A stretch of DNA of 64,000 bases, from positions 1-64,000 of the forward strand of contig NZ_FNGE01000011.1 of assembly GCF_900102885.1 (NCBI RefSeq). Reading direction: 5' to 3'. This document shows positions 28,008 to 38,310 of this stretch, piece after piece. Below the pieces are notes generated by a model. The model was not told the origin of the DNA, did not search any database, and saw nothing but the letters and a program-made list of their open reading frames with translations. The position numbers and the translations under genes were made by a program. Within the stretch, counting starts at the first letter, position 1. Each line of letters starts with the position of its first letter. This DNA comes from Paracoccus chinensis (GTDB taxonomy: Bacteria; Pseudomonadota; Alphaproteobacteria; Rhodobacterales; Rhodobacteraceae).

Positions 28008-29170
28008 TGTCGGACAGCGATCATCAGGACTGGCAGAACGGCGGTTTCGGGCTTTATGTCCATTGGCCGTTCTGTGCCTCGAAATGCCCCTATTGCGATT
28101 TCAATAGCCATGTCGTGGCTTCAATCGACCAGCGTGCTTGGCTGGAGGCATACCGGCTGGAAATCTTGCGGCTCGCGGCCGAGACAGGGCCTCGGGTGTT
28201 GCGCAGCATCTTCTTCGGTGGGGGAACGCCCTCGCTGATGGACCCCGAAGTGGTTGCCGGCGTGATCGAGGCTGCGCGCGCGGGGTGGAGCTTCTCCAAC
28301 GATCTGGAGATCACGCTGGAAGCCAATCCAGGCAGCGTCGAGCGTGGGCGTTTTGCTGGCTATGCGCAGGCAGGTGTCAATCGTTTGTCCATGGGTGTGC
28401 AGGCGCTGAACGACGACGACTTGCGGCGTCTCGGACGCTTGCACAGCGTGGCCGAGGCGCGAGCGGCCTTCGACGTGGCCCGCGGCTGCTTTGGCCGTGT
28501 GAGCTTCGATCTCATCTATGCACGTCAAGGCCAGACGCGGGAAGGCTGGAGGACCGAGCTGCGCGAAGCCTTGGGAATGGCTGTGGACCACCTGTCGCTT
28601 TACCAGCTGACCATCGAGGACGGCACGGCCTTCGGCGCGCGCGCTGCAGCGGGCAGGTTGAAGGGCCTTCCCGACGATGATCTTGCGGCTGACATGTACC
28701 TGGATACGCAGGACCTGTGTTCCGCCCATGGCTTTCCTGCCTATGAGGTTTCAAACCACGCGCGGCCCGGTGCCGAAAGCCGGCACAATCTCGTCTATTG
28801 GCGGCAGGGCGACTGGGTCGGCATCGGGCCGGGCGCCCACGGGCGGCTGACGCTTGAGGGACACCGGTGGGCGACCGAGGCGCCCCGCGCACCGGGAGCC
28901 TGGCTGGAGGCGGTGCGGCGTGGGTCTGGTGAGTTGCCGCGTGTCGCTGTTCCGGTGGAGGAGCAGGCGACCGAATATCTGCTGATGTCGATGCGGCTGG
29001 CGGAAGGAATGGACATCGCACGCCACGAGCGGCTTTCAGGCGCACCCTTGCCCGAGGAAGCCGTGGCGGATCTGGTGGCAATTGGCTTGGTTGATCTGAG
29101 CCAAGGGCGGCTGCGCGCGACCGATGCAGGCCGCCCCGTGCTGAACGCGATCCTGCGGGCTTTGGCCTGA
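28007..29170 (+). CDS. hemW: Radical SAM haem chaperone HemW
   Basis: 387 aa radical SAM protein related to oxygen-independent coproporphyrinogen oxidase, but of the HemW type that handles haem. The 4Fe-4S motif is CASKCPYCDFNSH; GGGTPSLM and the C-terminal winged-helix-like HemN_C region are present. It starts with GTG. The order rph-rdgB-hemW next to hrcA-grpE and parAB is common in alphaproteobacteria. Confidence 0.93.
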   Translation: MSDSDHQDWQNGGFGLYVHWPFCASKCPYCDFNSHVVASIDQRAWLEAYRLEILRLAAETGPRVLRSIFFGGGTPSLMDPEVVAGVIEAARAGWSFSNDLEITLEANPGSVERGRFAGYAQAGVNRLSMGVQALNDDDLRRLGRLHSVAEARAAFDVARGCFGRVSFDLIYARQGQTREGWRTELREALGMAVDHLSLYQLTIEDGTAFGARAAAGRLKGLPDDDLAADMYLDTQDLCSAHGFPAYEVSNHARPGAESRHNLVYWRQGDWVGIGPGAHGRLTLEGHRWATEAPRAPGAWLEAVRRGSGELPRVAVPVEEQATEYLLMSMRLAEGMDIARHERLSGAPLPEEAVADLVAIGLVDLSQGRLRATDAGRPVLNAILRALA

Positions 29171-29173
29171 ACC

Positions 29174-30061
29174 TTAAAGACCGGCGCCGAGAAGCTGGCA
29201 GAGGCGGTCCAGCTGCTCGAGATCATGGTATGTGATCGTCAAGCGCCCGCCGTCCTGACCAGCATGTTCGATCCTCACGCGCATCTTGAGATGAGCCGAG
29301 AGGTCCGATTCAAGGGCGCGCGTGTCAGCATCCTTTTCGGCACGAACACGGGCAACCGGTTCGGGCCGCTCGGTCCGTTGACGCGCCAGCGCCTCTGTCT
29401 CACGAACAGAAAGATTCCGGTCGATGACCTTGCGGGCCATGGCCACGGGGTCAGGCGCGGTGATCAGCGCCCGCGCATGGCCTGCGCTGATCTTGCCTTC
29501 GCGCACGAAGCCCTGAACCTGATCAGGCAGGTTCAGGAGGCGCAGCGAGTTGGAGATATGGCTGCGGCTCTTGTCGAGCGCTTCGGCCAATTTTTCCTGC
29601 GTGTGACCAAAGCGGTCCATTAGTTGCCGGAAGGATGCGGCTTCCTCGATCGGATTGAGGTTGGCGCGCTGGATATTCTCGATCAGCGCGACCTCGAGCA
29701 CCTCGGTATCGCTGAGTTCGCGCACAAGGACTGGAAGTTCGTGCAACTGGGCAATCTGCGAGGCCCGCCAGCGGCGCTCTCCGGCGACGATCTGGTAAAG
29801 ATCGGGTTCGGTTGGATGGGGACGCACGATAAGGGGCTGCAGGACGCCCCGGTTGCGGATGGAGGCTGCAAGCTCGGCCAGCGCCTCGGGCTCGAACTGG
29901 CGCCGGGGCTGGTCGGGGTTGGGAATGAGTTGCTCGACAGGAACGACAAGCGGAGCCCGGCCGGGGCTGGACGGTGCTGCGCTGGGGGCGAGTTCGACGT
30001 CGGCCATCAGTGCCGAAAGACCGCGGCCCAGACCGCCCTTGCGGGGTTTCAGATCAGCCAT
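29174..30061 (-). CDS. parB: Chromosome partitioning protein ParB
   Basis: CTP-dependent clamp that loads at parS and spreads, 295 aa. It has the N-terminal GLGRGLSALMAD, the CTP/arginine-patch motif GERRWRAS, ENIQRANLNPIEEA, a helix-turn-helix (LAEALDKSRSHISNSLRLL) and a C-terminal dimer domain. The start at 30061 is preceded by parA, whose last 8 bases overlap. parS-like sites lie 1.3 and 3.2 kb away. Confidence 0.96.
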   Translation of the reverse strand: MADLKPRKGGLGRGLSALMADVELAPSAAPSSPGRAPLVVPVEQLIPNPDQPRRQFEPEALAELAASIRNRGVLQPLIVRPHPTEPDLYQIVAGERRWRASQIAQLHELPVLVRELSDTEVLEVALIENIQRANLNPIEEAASFRQLMDRFGHTQEKLAEALDKSRSHISNSLRLLNLPDQVQGFVREGKISAGHARALITAPDPVAMARKVIDRNLSVRETEALARQRTERPEPVARVRAEKDADTRALESDLSAHLKMRVRIEHAGQDGGRLTITYHDLEQLDRLCQLLGAGL

Positions 30062-30839
30062 TTGCGGCCTTTCTCCTGTCGATGCCCTTGGCAAGAAGTT
30101 CCTGCGCCAGTGCACGGTAGGCGGCGCTGCCCTTGGAGGCTGGATCGTAATGGATCACCGGAAGGGCATAGGAGGGGGATTCGGACACGCGGACGTTGCG
30201 TGGCACCACGGTCTTGAACACCAGCGGACCCAGCGTCTTGCGCGCATCCGCCTCGACTTGCTGCGAAAGGTTGTTGCGGGAGTCCGCCATGGTCAGCAGG
30301 ACACCTTCGATCCGCAACTGGGGATTGGCCGAGGCCCGCACCTCCCGGATCGTCAGCATGAGTTGGGACAGACCTTCAAGCGCATAGAATTCCGCTTGGA
30401 GAGGCACGATGACGCCATCTGCTGCCACCATCGCGTTCAGGGTCAGGAGACCAAGGGCGGGGGGGCAATCAATCAGCACCACGCCTTCTGCCGAGCTGAG
30501 TGCGTCGGCAAGCAACTGGGTACGGCGAGGACGGGAGGCGATGTCGAGCTCTGCCGAAGCGAGGTCGGCCGTTGCAGGGATAACCGCAAGATTCGGGAGG
30601 GCGGTTTCCCGCCGCGCCACATCCCAATCGCATTCGCCGATCAGAAAGTCATAGCTTGTCATGTCCCGGCTCTCGGCATCGATCCCGAGACCAGTCGAGG
30701 CGTTGCCCTGAGGGTCGAGGTCGATAATGGTGACCGGCAGCCCTTGTTCAGCTAGAGCCGCACCCAGATTGATGGCCGTGGTGGTCTTTCCAACCCCGCC
30801 CTTCTGGTTCGCAACGGCAATGATCAGGCGTTCAACCAT
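30054..30839 (-). CDS. parA: Chromosome partitioning ATPase ParA
   Basis: 261 aa deviant-Walker ATPase that moves ParB-parS complexes. It has KGGVGKTTTAINLG at residue ~12, LDPQGNASTGLG and IDCPPALGLLTLNA. The ATG at 30839 overlaps the rsmG stop by 8 bases; a few in-frame codons further upstream also could start. It lies in the order mnmG-rsmG-parA-parB typical of origin regions. Confidence 0.96.
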   Translation of the reverse strand: MVERLIIAVANQKGGVGKTTTAINLGAALAEQGLPVTIIDLDPQGNASTGLGIDAESRDMTSYDFLIGECDWDVARRETALPNLAVIPATADLASAELDIASRPRRTQLLADALSSAEGVVLIDCPPALGLLTLNAMVAADGVIVPLQAEFYALEGLSQLMLTIREVRASANPQLRIEGVLLTMADSRNNLSQQVEADARKTLGPLVFKTVVPRNVRVSESPSYALPVIHYDPASKGSAAYRALAQELLAKGIDRRKAANG

Positions 30840-31410
30840 GGTGAACATCGCGGATGGCAAGGATCGCAGAGGCTGGGTCAGTCATACTGGGGTGCACGAC
30901 AACATCAAACCTCCAGGTCTCGCGGGCAGCCTCAAGTTCTGCCTGCCAGTTGCGTCCTTTCATGAGCCAAGCCGTCCCGTTCTGTGCAAGATGCCGGTGG
31001 AGGTATGGCATGAGGCGCACCAAGGGAGCAAGCGCACGAGCGCTAAGGTTCTCAGCTGCAGCGGGGGGAAAATCCTCAATGCGCGAAGCAACGGCAGTAC
31101 ATTTCTCAAGGGAGAGTTCGCGAATGGCAGCCTGCAGGAAGGCAACCTTGCGGCGGTCAGAATCGACCAGCCTGATCTCGCAATCACGATGGCAGATAGC
31201 CAGGACAAGCCCCGGCAAGCCACCGCCGCTTCCGATGTCCAGCCAGAGGCCAGTAGGTCTATCTACCAAATTGGCTAGTTGAACGCTGTCACGGATATGC
31301 CGCTCTTCCAGGTCGCTCAGAGTAGAAGGAGCAACAAGATTGATGACCGGATTCCATTTGCGGATCAGTGCGGCGAGTACTGCAAGATCTGCTTCACGTG
31401 AAGCACTCAC
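30832..31410 (-). CDS. rsmG: 16S rRNA (guanine527-N7)-methyltransferase
   Basis: SAM-dependent rRNA methyltransferase (GidB), 192 aa. The SAM motif is [37 protein letters not shown] is the family N-terminal signature. It starts with GTG at 31410, overlapping the mnmG stop. The parS-like palindrome lies in its codons 2-7. Confidence 0.95.
   Translation of the reverse strand: MSASREADLAVLAALIRKWNPVINLVAPSTLSDLEERHIRDSVQLANLVDRPTGLWLDIGSGGGLPGLVLAICHRDCEIRLVDSDRRKVAFLQAAIRELSLEKCTAVASRIEDFPPAAAENLSARALAPLVRLMPYLHRHLAQNGTAWLMKGRNWQAELEAARETWRFDVVVHPSMTDPASAILAIRDVHHG
31390..31405. promoter_or_regulatory. parS-like site in rsmG
   Basis: TGCTTCACGTGAAGCA is a perfect 16-bp palindrome with the parS core TTCACGTGAA. 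It differs from the consensus TGTTTCACGTGAAACA at one symmetric pair. It overlaps rsmG codons 2-7. Expected to be a ParB loading site. Confidence 0.8.
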
Positions 31411-33275
31411 GCCACGGCATCCTGTGCGTTACGCAAGGTTGCGATCAATAAAGTCAGGGCGGCCGGAGTCATGCCTTCGATTGTGGCAGCCTGGGCGAGA
31501 GTCGCAGGGCGAAGAGCAGAGAGCTTGATCTGAAGTTCGCGGGAAAGTCCTTTCACGTCGGAGTAGTCGAGTTCATCCGGAAGTGCCCAGTTTTCATGAC
31601 GCCGAAGGTCGGCTGCGTCACGCTGCTGCCGATCCGTGAACTGTGCGTACAAGGCGTCATTTCGAACGAGATCCAGCATAGCTCGGTCGCTCGTCAACTC
31701 GGCAGGAAGAAAAGAAGAAGCCCTCTCCATCTCCAGATCGGCCTGACCCAGAAGATCGAATGCCGAACGCCGCCGTCCATCTTGCCTGACAGCAATGCCA
31801 TTGGTCTCGAGTTGTCTTGGGGTGAAAATTAACTCTTCGGCTTTCTTCTTTAGCGATGTGAAGCGCTGCATCTTGTCGCTGAACCGGTGCGCTCGGTTTG
31901 GCCCCACGAGCCCCATCTCCATTCCCCATGGGGTAAGACGCCGGTCGGCATTGTCGATCCTCAGCGATAACCGGAACTCGGCACGTGAGGTGAACATGCG
32001 GTATGGCTCGGTGACCCCGCGGGTAATCAGGTCGTCGATCATGACGCCGATATAGCTTTCCGTCCGGCTAAAGATCGCGGGAGGGCGTCCTTGGGATGCA
32101 AGAGCTGCGTTCAGGCCTGCCACCAAGCCTTGTGCAGCCGCTTCCTCATAACCGGTAGTTCCGTTGATCTGGCCCGCAAGGTAGAGGCCCCTGACGTTCT
32201 TGGTCTCCAGAGTAGGGCGGAGTGCCCGCGGGTCAATATAGTCATACTCGACGGCATAACCCGGCTGGACGATCTTCGCCTCCTCCAAACCGCGGATAGA
32301 GCGAACATAGTCGTGCTGCACATCCAGCGGCATCGAGGTCGAGATCCCGTTAGGGTAGACAAGATCGCTGTCGATCCCTTCGGGTTCAAGAAAGATCTGG
32401 TGGGACTCCTTTTCCGAGAAACGCACCACCTTGTCCTCGATCGACGGACAATAGCGTGGCCCGACCCCGTTGATATGGCCTCCATACATTGCAGAACGGT
32501 CGAGATTACTACGGATGATCTCGTGCGTTTTCGTGTTGGTCTGTGTGATGGCACAAGAGACTTGGGGAGCCGTCAGTTCTTCGCTCATGAAGGACAGGAA
32601 GGTCGGTTCCTCATCGCCTGGCTGCTGAGGCAGGCTCTCCCAATCGATAGAGTTTCGCGCCAGCCGGGGAGGTGTTCCCGTCTTCAACCGCCCAAGAGGA
32701 AGTTCCAACGCGAGCAAGCTTGCAGAAAGAGTAGCTGCCTGATCATTCCCCCACCGCCCGGCAGAACGCACACTGTCTCCCACATGGATCAAGCCGTTCA
32801 GGAAGGTCCCGGCCGCAATGACTGCTGAGTCGCAGGCCACCTGCGAACCATCTGCAAGAAGAACCCCCCGGATCTGGTGATCCTCGATTACAAGAGAACA
32901 AACCTCTCCCAGCAGGATCTCAATGCCCTCAAGCTGGGAAAGGCTTGCCCCTGCAGCAGCACGATACAAAGTCCGGTCAGCTTGCGTACGGGGACCTTGA
33001 ACTGCCGGTCCCTTGCGGCGATTGAGCAGCCGAAATTGGATGCCTGCCGCATCCGCAAGCCGGCCCATTACGCCATCAAGTGCATCAACTTCACGGACGA
33101 GATGGCCCTTTCCAAGACCTCCGATGGCCGGATTGCAGGACATCGTTCCGGCATCGTCCAATCGCATGGTAACCAGTGCAACACTGATTCCCATCCGCGC
33201 GGCAGCTGCCGCAGCTTCCAGACCAGCGTGACCTGCGCCTACGACCAGTACATCATAATGTTTCACGTGAAGCAC
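31407..33275 (-). CDS. mnmG: tRNA uridine-5-carboxymethylaminomethyl modification enzyme MnmG
   Basis: FAD protein (GidA) that with MnmE modifies U34 of several tRNAs, 622 aa. It has FAD motif [12 protein letters not shown], the motif [19 protein letters not shown] in part, and [21 protein letters not shown]. The start is GTG at 33275, giving the N-terminus [14 protein letters not shown] is encoded by the parS-like site. It lies directly after mnmE. GC looks lower than in the flanking C1 genes. Confidence 0.96.
   Translation of the reverse strand: MLHVKHYDVLVVGAGHAGLEAAAAAARMGISVALVTMRLDDAGTMSCNPAIGGLGKGHLVREVDALDGVMGRLADAAGIQFRLLNRRKGPAVQGPRTQADRTLYRAAAGASLSQLEGIEILLGEVCSLVIEDHQIRGVLLADGSQVACDSAVIAAGTFLNGLIHVGDSVRSAGRWGNDQAATLSASLLALELPLGRLKTGTPPRLARNSIDWESLPQQPGDEEPTFLSFMSEELTAPQVSCAITQTNTKTHEIIRSNLDRSAMYGGHINGVGPRYCPSIEDKVVRFSEKESHQIFLEPEGIDSDLVYPNGISTSMPLDVQHDYVRSIRGLEEAKIVQPGYAVEYDYIDPRALRPTLETKNVRGLYLAGQINGTTGYEEAAAQGLVAGLNAALASQGRPPAIFSRTESYIGVMIDDLITRGVTEPYRMFTSRAEFRLSLRIDNADRRLTPWGMEMGLVGPNRAHRFSDKMQRFTSLKKKAEELIFTPRQLETNGIAVRQDGRRRSAFDLLGQADLEMERASSFLPAELTSDRAMLDLVRNDALYAQFTDRQQRDAADLRRHENWALPDELDYSDVKGLSRELQIKLSALRPATLAQAATIEGMTPAALTLLIATLRNAQDAVA
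33259..33274. promoter_or_regulatory. parS-like site at the mnmG start
   Basis: TGTTTCACGTGAAGCA differs from the parS consensus TGTTTCACGTGAAACA at one base. It overlaps the mnmG start codon and encodes the HVKH residues. With the site at 31390 it makes a pair 1.85 kb apart. Confidence 0.8.
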
Positions 33276-34526
33276 CTACTTGCCGATGCAGAAGCGGGAG
33301 AAGATCTCGTCAAGGTAATCATCGGGTGCGATGCGTCCAACCACCTCGCCCAGTCGATAGGATGCTGAGCGGACTGCCTCCGCCAGCAGTTCTGCAGGCT
33401 GATCCGGGCCCACGTCCAGCACCGCCGCAGCGTCCTCAAGTGCCTGAGCCTGTCGCTGGCGGGTCACCAGGCCCGCCCCGGCAACTTGTCCGGCCAAACG
33501 GCTCCTGATCTCGTCCAACATTTCCCGGACGCCCGCGCCAGTCGCTGCGGAAATCCCTGCGCCGCCCAAGTCAGCCTTGGTCTGTAGGACGAGGTCCCCG
33601 TCTCGATATAGATCAGGCACGGGCTTTCCTTCTTCGGAAAGATGGACCCTGATATCAGCCGCACTTGCCCGTGCCAGTGCGCGCTCGACACCCATGCCTT
33701 CCACCATGTCCAACGTTTCGCGCAAGCCCGCCGTATCCAGGAAGGTGACGGCCAAGCCCCCAAGTTCCGTGTGGAGTTCGATCACATCCCGCGTAGTTCC
33801 GGCGACCTCGCTCACCAAAGCCAACTCACGCTGCGCGATGCGATTCAGCAGCGAGGATTTGCCCGCATTCGGCGGTCCCACGATCGCCACCTCGAAACCC
33901 GCGCGCAGCCGCTCGGCAGCAGGATAGCCGGCGATTGCAACCTTTATGTCCCGCCGCACTTGGGCAAGCAGTTCGAACACCTCCGCAGGCACCTCTTCAG
34001 GAACCTCCTCGTCGGCAAAGTCCAGCGAAGCTTCAATCAGCGCACCCGCCCGGATCAAGTGATCCCGCAGCATCCCCGTCCAGCGTACCAGATCGCCAGA
34101 AACGATCTTCATCGCCTGCTGCCGCTGTGCTTCGCTCTCGGCCGACAACAAATCGGACAGCGCTTCGACCTCGCTGAGCGCCAGACTGCCATTCAGCAGA
34201 GCGCGCCGCGTGAACTCGCCTGCCTCGGCAAGGCGGGCTCCTCGACTCCGCAAAGCCGCCTCAAGTCGTCGAACGATGACAGGAGCACCATGAAGGTGAA
34301 ATTCGACCACCGGCTCCCCGGTGAAACTGGCACCCTCATCGAATCGGATCACCAAGCCACTGTCGATCAACTCGCTGTCCTTCAGCAAGCGCAGCTCGGC
34401 CCGGCGCGCCTCTGGCAAAGGCCCGGCAATCGCCTCGCCAATGCCATGCGCCTCTGGCCCGCTCAGGCGGACAACAGAGATCCCTCCTCGCCCAAGGGGC
34501 GTCGCTTCGGCATAGATCGTATCCAT
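33276..34526 (-). CDS. mnmE: tRNA modification GTPase MnmE
   Basis: Partner of MnmG, 416 aa (a little shorter than the usual ~450). It has an N-terminal folate-binding domain starting MDTIYAEATPLGRGGISVVRLSG in part, P-loop GPPNAGKSSLLN, TTRDVIE, DTAGLRET, and the family ending FCIGK. The stop is directly next to the mnmG start. It is 7 bases from the rho stop. Confidence 0.96.
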   Translation of the reverse strand: MDTIYAEATPLGRGGISVVRLSGPEAHGIGEAIAGPLPEARRAELRLLKDSELIDSGLVIRFDEGASFTGEPVVEFHLHGAPVIVRRLEAALRSRGARLAEAGEFTRRALLNGSLALSEVEALSDLLSAESEAQRQQAMKIVSGDLVRWTGMLRDHLIRAGALIEASLDFADEEVPEEVPAEVFELLAQVRRDIKVAIAGYPAAERLRAGFEVAIVGPPNAGKSSLLNRIAQRELALVSEVAGTTRDVIELHTELGGLAVTFLDTAGLRETLDMVEGMGVERALARASAADIRVHLSEEGKPVPDLYRDGDLVLQTKADLGGAGISAATGAGVREMLDEIRSRLAGQVAGAGLVTRQRQAQALEDAAAVLDVGPDQPAELLAEAVRSASYRLGEVVGRIAPDDYLDEIFSRFCIGK

Positions 34527-34533
34527 CCCATGC

Positions 34534-35808
34534 TCAGGCGTTCATCGATTCGAAGAAGTCGGCGTTCGTCTTGGTCTGCTTCAGCTTGGAAATCAGGAAC
34601 TCGATGGCGTCCGTCGTGCCCATCGGGTTCAGGATGCGCCGCAGCAGATAGGTCTTCTGCAGGTCTTTCTGATCCACCAGCAGCTCCTCTTTCCGCGTCC
34701 CGGACTTGAGAATGTCCATGGCCGGGAAGACACGCTTGTCGGCAACCTTCCGGTCCAGAACGATCTCGCTGTTACCGGTCCCCTTGAATTCCTCGAAGAT
34801 CACCTCATCCATCCGCGATCCGGTGTCGATCAGCGCCGTGGCGATGATCGTCAGCGAACCGCCTTCTTCGATGTTCCGCGCCGCACCGAAGAACCGCTTC
34901 GGCCGCTGCAGCGCATTCGCGTCCACACCACCCGTCAGCACCTTGCCAGACGAGGGCACCACCGTGTTGAAGGCGCGTCCGAGGCGCGTGATCGAATCGA
35001 GCAGGATCACCACGTCGCGCTTGTGCTCGACCAGCCGCTTGGCTTTCTCGATCACCATCTCGCTGACAGCCACGTGCCGGGTCGCCGGTTCGTCGAAGGT
35101 CGAGGAAATCACCTCGCCCTTCACGGAACGCTGCATGTCGGTCACTTCCTCGGGCCGCTCGTCGATCAGCAGCACGATCAGATAGCACTCAGGATGGTTC
35201 TTCTCGATCGAGTGAGCGATGTTCTGCAGCAATACCGTCTTGCCGGTGCGCGGCGGCGCCACGATCAGCGAGCGCTGCCCTTTCCCGATCGGCGCCACCA
35301 GATCGATGATCCGGGCGGAACGATCCTTCAGGGTGGGATCGTCCAGTTCCATCTTCAGCCGCTCATTGGGATAAAGCGGGGTCAGGTTGTCAAATGCCAC
35401 CTTGTGGCGCGCCTTTTCCGGGTTCTCGAAGTTGATCTTCTCGACCTTGGTCAGCGCGAAGTAGCGCTCGTTCTCGCCCGGCGCGCGGATCACGCCTTCG
35501 ACCGTGTCGCCGGTCCGCAGGCTGTGCTGGCGGATCATGTCGGGGCTGACATAGATGTCGTCGGGGCCGGGCAGGTAGTTCGCCTCGGGCGAGCGCAGGA
35601 AGCCAAAGCCGTCCTGGACGACCTCCAGCACGCCGTCGCCACCGATCTCGAAGCCTTCTTCGGCATGCTCCTTCAGCAGCGAGAACATCATCTCGCCCTT
35701 GCGCATGGTTGAGGCGTTCTCGATCTCCCATTCCTCGGCGATCGACAGCAGGTCGGCGGGGCTCTTGGCCTTCAGGTCGGCCAGGTTGAGACGTTCTTCG
35801 GTCATCAT
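34534..35808 (-). CDS. rho: Transcription termination factor Rho
   Basis: Hexameric RNA helicase, ~424 aa. It has an N-terminal Rho domain ([19 protein letters not shown]), RNA-binding part [20 protein letters not shown], Walker [12 protein letters not shown], Walker [13 protein letters not shown] and the RNA-contact Q/R loops ([20 protein letters not shown], in part). Two adjacent ATGs at 35808/35805 are the likely starts; the frame is open to 35895 but that would add an unusual leader. Confidence 0.95.
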   Translation of the reverse strand: MMTEERLNLADLKAKSPADLLSIAEEWEIENASTMRKGEMMFSLLKEHAEEGFEIGGDGVLEVVQDGFGFLRSPEANYLPGPDDIYVSPDMIRQHSLRTGDTVEGVIRAPGENERYFALTKVEKINFENPEKARHKVAFDNLTPLYPNERLKMELDDPTLKDRSARIIDLVAPIGKGQRSLIVAPPRTGKTVLLQNIAHSIEKNHPECYLIVLLIDERPEEVTDMQRSVKGEVISSTFDEPATRHVAVSEMVIEKAKRLVEHKRDVVILLDSITRLGRAFNTVVPSSGKVLTGGVDANALQRPKRFFGAARNIEEGGSLTIIATALIDTGSRMDEVIFEEFKGTGNSEIVLDRKVADKRVFPAMDILKSGTRKEELLVDQKDLQKTYLLRRILNPMGTTDAIEFLISKLKQTKTNADFFESMNA

Positions 35809-35925
35809 GTCACCATGCGCCGGACCTGCCCGTTTGGGCGCTGCGGCAGTTCTCATGTCGGAAAGATTCGCCCCGGACGGGACGCGCCGAGTCACTTAGG
35901 GTGGAAGCGCCCCTGAGTCAAACCT

Positions 35926-36375
35926 TCAGAACTTCACGATCACCGACAGCACGATCACGACCATCAGCACGGTCGGAACCTCATTCATCATCCGGTAGCG
36001 CCGACCGGTCGATCCTTCGCCACGTGCGAGTTTTTTCCGCTCGATCATCAGCCAGTGATGAAACACCGTCATGGTGATCACCGCTGCCGCCTTGGTCCAG
36101 GGCCAGACCATCGTCCAGTCGACGATGCCGGGCGTGAAGACCAGCGCCAGTCCCGCGATCCAGGTTGCGATCGAGGCGGGCCCCATGATCACGCGCAGCA
36201 GCTTGTACTCCATGATCTGCAGGCTGTCGCGCGGCTCGCCCGCCGCGGTGCCGCGCTCGGCATGATAGACGAACAGCCTCGGCAGGTAGAACAGCCCCGC
36301 CATCCACGAGATCACCGCCATGACGTGGAACGCCTTGGTCCACGGGTAAACGCTTGCAAGCCAATCGGTGATCAT
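35926..36375 (-). CDS. hemJ: Protoporphyrinogen IX oxidase HemJ
   Basis: Membrane protein of haem synthesis, 149 aa, four hydrophobic segments. Family motifs are YPWTKAFHVMAVISWMAGLFYLPRLF in part (conserved His and Trp) and WPWTKAAAVITMTVFHHW. The start at 36375 is preceded by AGAGAGGTC. It is the last gene left of the candidate origin and points away from it. Confidence 0.92.
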   Translation of the reverse strand: MITDWLASVYPWTKAFHVMAVISWMAGLFYLPRLFVYHAERGTAAGEPRDSLQIMEYKLLRVIMGPASIATWIAGLALVFTPGIVDWTMVWPWTKAAAVITMTVFHHWLMIERKKLARGEGSTGRRYRMMNEVPTVLMVVIVLSVIVKF

Positions 36376-36577
36376 CAGACCTCTCTTCACTGCCTTATCT
36401 TTAAAAAAGGAAAGAGAAGAAGGGTAGATGGAGTCGTAGGGCCTGTGGACATCGGAAGACTGCTGAGTCGCCCGATTCAATCCCCGAGAATCTTCCTGTG
36501 GGAAAACCCTGTGGAGCGGCAACGGCGACTCACATGAAAAAGAAACAAGATCAATATTTTGAACCCCAAGATCGACT

Positions 36578-36586
36578 TGTGGATAA
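36578..36586 (-). promoter_or_regulatory. DnaA box, perfect consensus
   Basis: TGTGGATAA on the plus strand, the reverse complement of TTATCCACA. A near-consensus box (TAATCCACA) in the opposite orientation starts 7 bases later, forming an inverted pair. Confidence 0.85.
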
Positions 36587-36748
36587 CTCTGTTAATCCAC
36601 AGGCAGTGGATTGATCGGGGATAGTTGTCTTCCTGTGGACAGAGATGAGGTGTTCTCTCTTTGTCTCAGGCATCCATCCCCAGCCCTCATGCGTCCTGAA
36701 CTTGTCCCCGCAGCCCACCCCCTGCCTGCCTTGCATTTTGCCGGGCAG

Positions 36749-36757
36749 TTATCCACA
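36749..36757 (+). promoter_or_regulatory. DnaA box, perfect consensus
   Basis: TTATCCACA at the right side of the candidate origin, 79 bp before aroE. Confidence 0.85.
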
Positions 36758-36835
36758 GGCTGCGCTTCCGATGCTGCGCTTTCCCTCAAATCCGCTGCGC
36801 GCTAGACAAAGGGAACTTGGCGGCGAGGGTGCGGA

Positions 36836-37711
36836 ATGGACGACAGCGCAGCGTCGAAAGTGGTGGAAGGGCGAACCAGACCGGGGGCGCAGGTACCCCT
36901 TGCCGGGGTGATGGGCTGGCCGGTGGCGCATTCGCGCTCGCCCGTGCTGCACGGGCACTGGCTTCAACGCCACGGCGTGGCAGGTCACTATGTTCCCCTG
37001 GCCGTCCGGCCCGAGCATCTGGCCCAGGTGCTGCATGCTCTGCCTCGCGCGGGCTTCGTCGGCGTCAACGTGACGATCCCCCACAAGGAGGCGGTCCTGG
37101 CGCTTGCGGACGTCGTGACCGATCGCGCGGCGCTGATCGGGGCGGCCAACACCCTGACCTTCCGCCCTGACGGCACGATCCATGCCGACAATACCGACGG
37201 CCATGGCTTCATCGCCAACCTGATGCAGCAGGCACCCGGCTGGCGCCCCGCCTCTGGCCCGGCGGCGGTGATCGGTGCGGGGGGCGCTGCGCGCGCCGTC
37301 GTTGCGGCGCTGCTGGACTCCGGCGTGCCGGAACTTCGCATCGCCAACCGCACCCGGGCTCGCGCCGAACGGATCCGCGAGGATTTCGGCGCCCGCGTTA
37401 TCGTCCATGACTGGTCGCAGCTCGACGAGATGCTGGAAGGCGCCACCACGGTCGTCAATTCGACGTCGATGGGGATGAAGGGCGGACCACCGCTGGACCT
37501 GTCCCTGGATGCTCTGTCGCCCGGGGCACTGGTGACCGACCTGGTCTATACCCCGCTCGACACCGATTTCCTGCGCGCTGCGCGGGCGCGCGGCTGCGCC
37601 ACGGTGGACGGTCTCGGCATGCTGCTCCACCAGGCCGCACCGGGGTTCGAGCGCTGGTTCGGCCTCCGCCCCGAAGTCGATGAGGCCTTGCGCGCGGCGG
37701 TGCTGGGATGA
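36836..37711 (+). CDS. aroE: Shikimate 5-dehydrogenase
   Basis: NADP-dependent reduction of 3-dehydroshikimate, 291 aa. It has VMGWPVAHSRSPVLHG, NVTIPHKEAV (catalytic Lys), ADNTDGHGF, the NADP motif GAGGAARAV and GLGMLLHQAAPGFERWFG. The ATG at 36836 is used; the first ~20 residues are not conserved, so a later start is possible. It overlaps coaE by ATGA. Confidence 0.95.
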   Translation: MDDSAASKVVEGRTRPGAQVPLAGVMGWPVAHSRSPVLHGHWLQRHGVAGHYVPLAVRPEHLAQVLHALPRAGFVGVNVTIPHKEAVLALADVVTDRAALIGAANTLTFRPDGTIHADNTDGHGFIANLMQQAPGWRPASGPAAVIGAGGAARAVVAALLDSGVPELRIANRTRARAERIREDFGARVIVHDWSQLDEMLEGATTVVNSTSMGMKGGPPLDLSLDALSPGALVTDLVYTPLDTDFLRAARARGCATVDGLGMLLHQAAPGFERWFGLRPEVDEALRAAVLG

Positions 37712-38310
37712 GCTTCAAGCTCGGCCTGACCGGGGGCATCGGCATGGGCAAGACCACGACGGCTGCGATGTTCGCGCGCCGGGGCGTCCCGGTCTGGGAT
37801 GCCGACGCCGCCGTCCACAGGCTTTATGCCAAGGGCGGCGCTGCCGTCGCACCGGTGGCGGCGCTTTTCCCCTCGGCCTTGGGCCCCGAGGGCATTGATC
37901 GCGGCGTGCTGAAGCGCCTGCTGGCCGAGGCTCCCGGCCGGCTGGGCCAGCTTGAGGCCGTTGTCCACCCGCTGGTCGCCGCCGACCGCGCCGCCTTTCT
38001 TGCAGATCACGCCGAGGCACCCGTGGTCCTGCTCGACATCCCGCTTCTGTTCGAAACGGGAGCCGACGCCTATATGGACGGCATTGCCGTCGTGTCCGCC
38101 CCGCCCGAAATCCAGCATGCCCGCGTCCTCGCCCGTCCCGGCATGGACGAAGGCACCCTGTCCCTGATCCTGTCGCGCCAGACCAGCGACGCCGACCGCC
38201 GCGCCCGCGCGACATGGATCATCCCCACCGCCACCTTGGCCGAGGCGGAAGCCGCCGTGGACGCCATCCTGGCCGAGATCGCCGAGCGAAAGACCAAGAC
38301 CCATGCGTGA
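37708..38310 (+). CDS. coaE: Dephospho-CoA kinase
   Basis: Last step of coenzyme A synthesis, 200 aa. P-loop [31 protein letters not shown] and the lid [17 protein letters not shown]. It lies between aroE and dnaQ with overlaps on both sides, a common alphaproteobacterial operon. Confidence 0.95.
   Translation: MSFKLGLTGGIGMGKTTTAAMFARRGVPVWDADAAVHRLYAKGGAAVAPVAALFPSALGPEGIDRGVLKRLLAEAPGRLGQLEAVVHPLVAADRAAFLADHAEAPVVLLDIPLLFETGADAYMDGIAVVSAPPEIQHARVLARPGMDEGTLSLILSRQTSDADRRARATWIIPTATLAEAEAAVDAILAEIAERKTKTHA

Larger units (their letters stand above)
36376..36835. other. oriC: Candidate chromosomal replication origin oriC
   Basis: 460 bp without a convincing gene between divergent hemJ and aroE. 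It contains two perfect DnaA boxes (36578-36586 and 36749-36757), a one-mismatch box (TAATCCACA, 36593-36601) and several TGTGGA-type weaker sites at 36444, 36497, 36510 and 36634. AT-rich stretches occur at 36396-36415 and 36533-36565. parAB, two parS-like sites, rsmG, mnmG, mnmE and rho lie on one side and aroE-coaE-dnaQ on the other, all pointing away. This is the gene setting of many alphaproteobacterial origins. Confidence 0.82.

Noticed and set aside
36551..36805. Short open frames inside the hemJ-aroE gap
   Set aside because: They overlap DnaA boxes on both strands, lack ribosome sites and show no family likeness.
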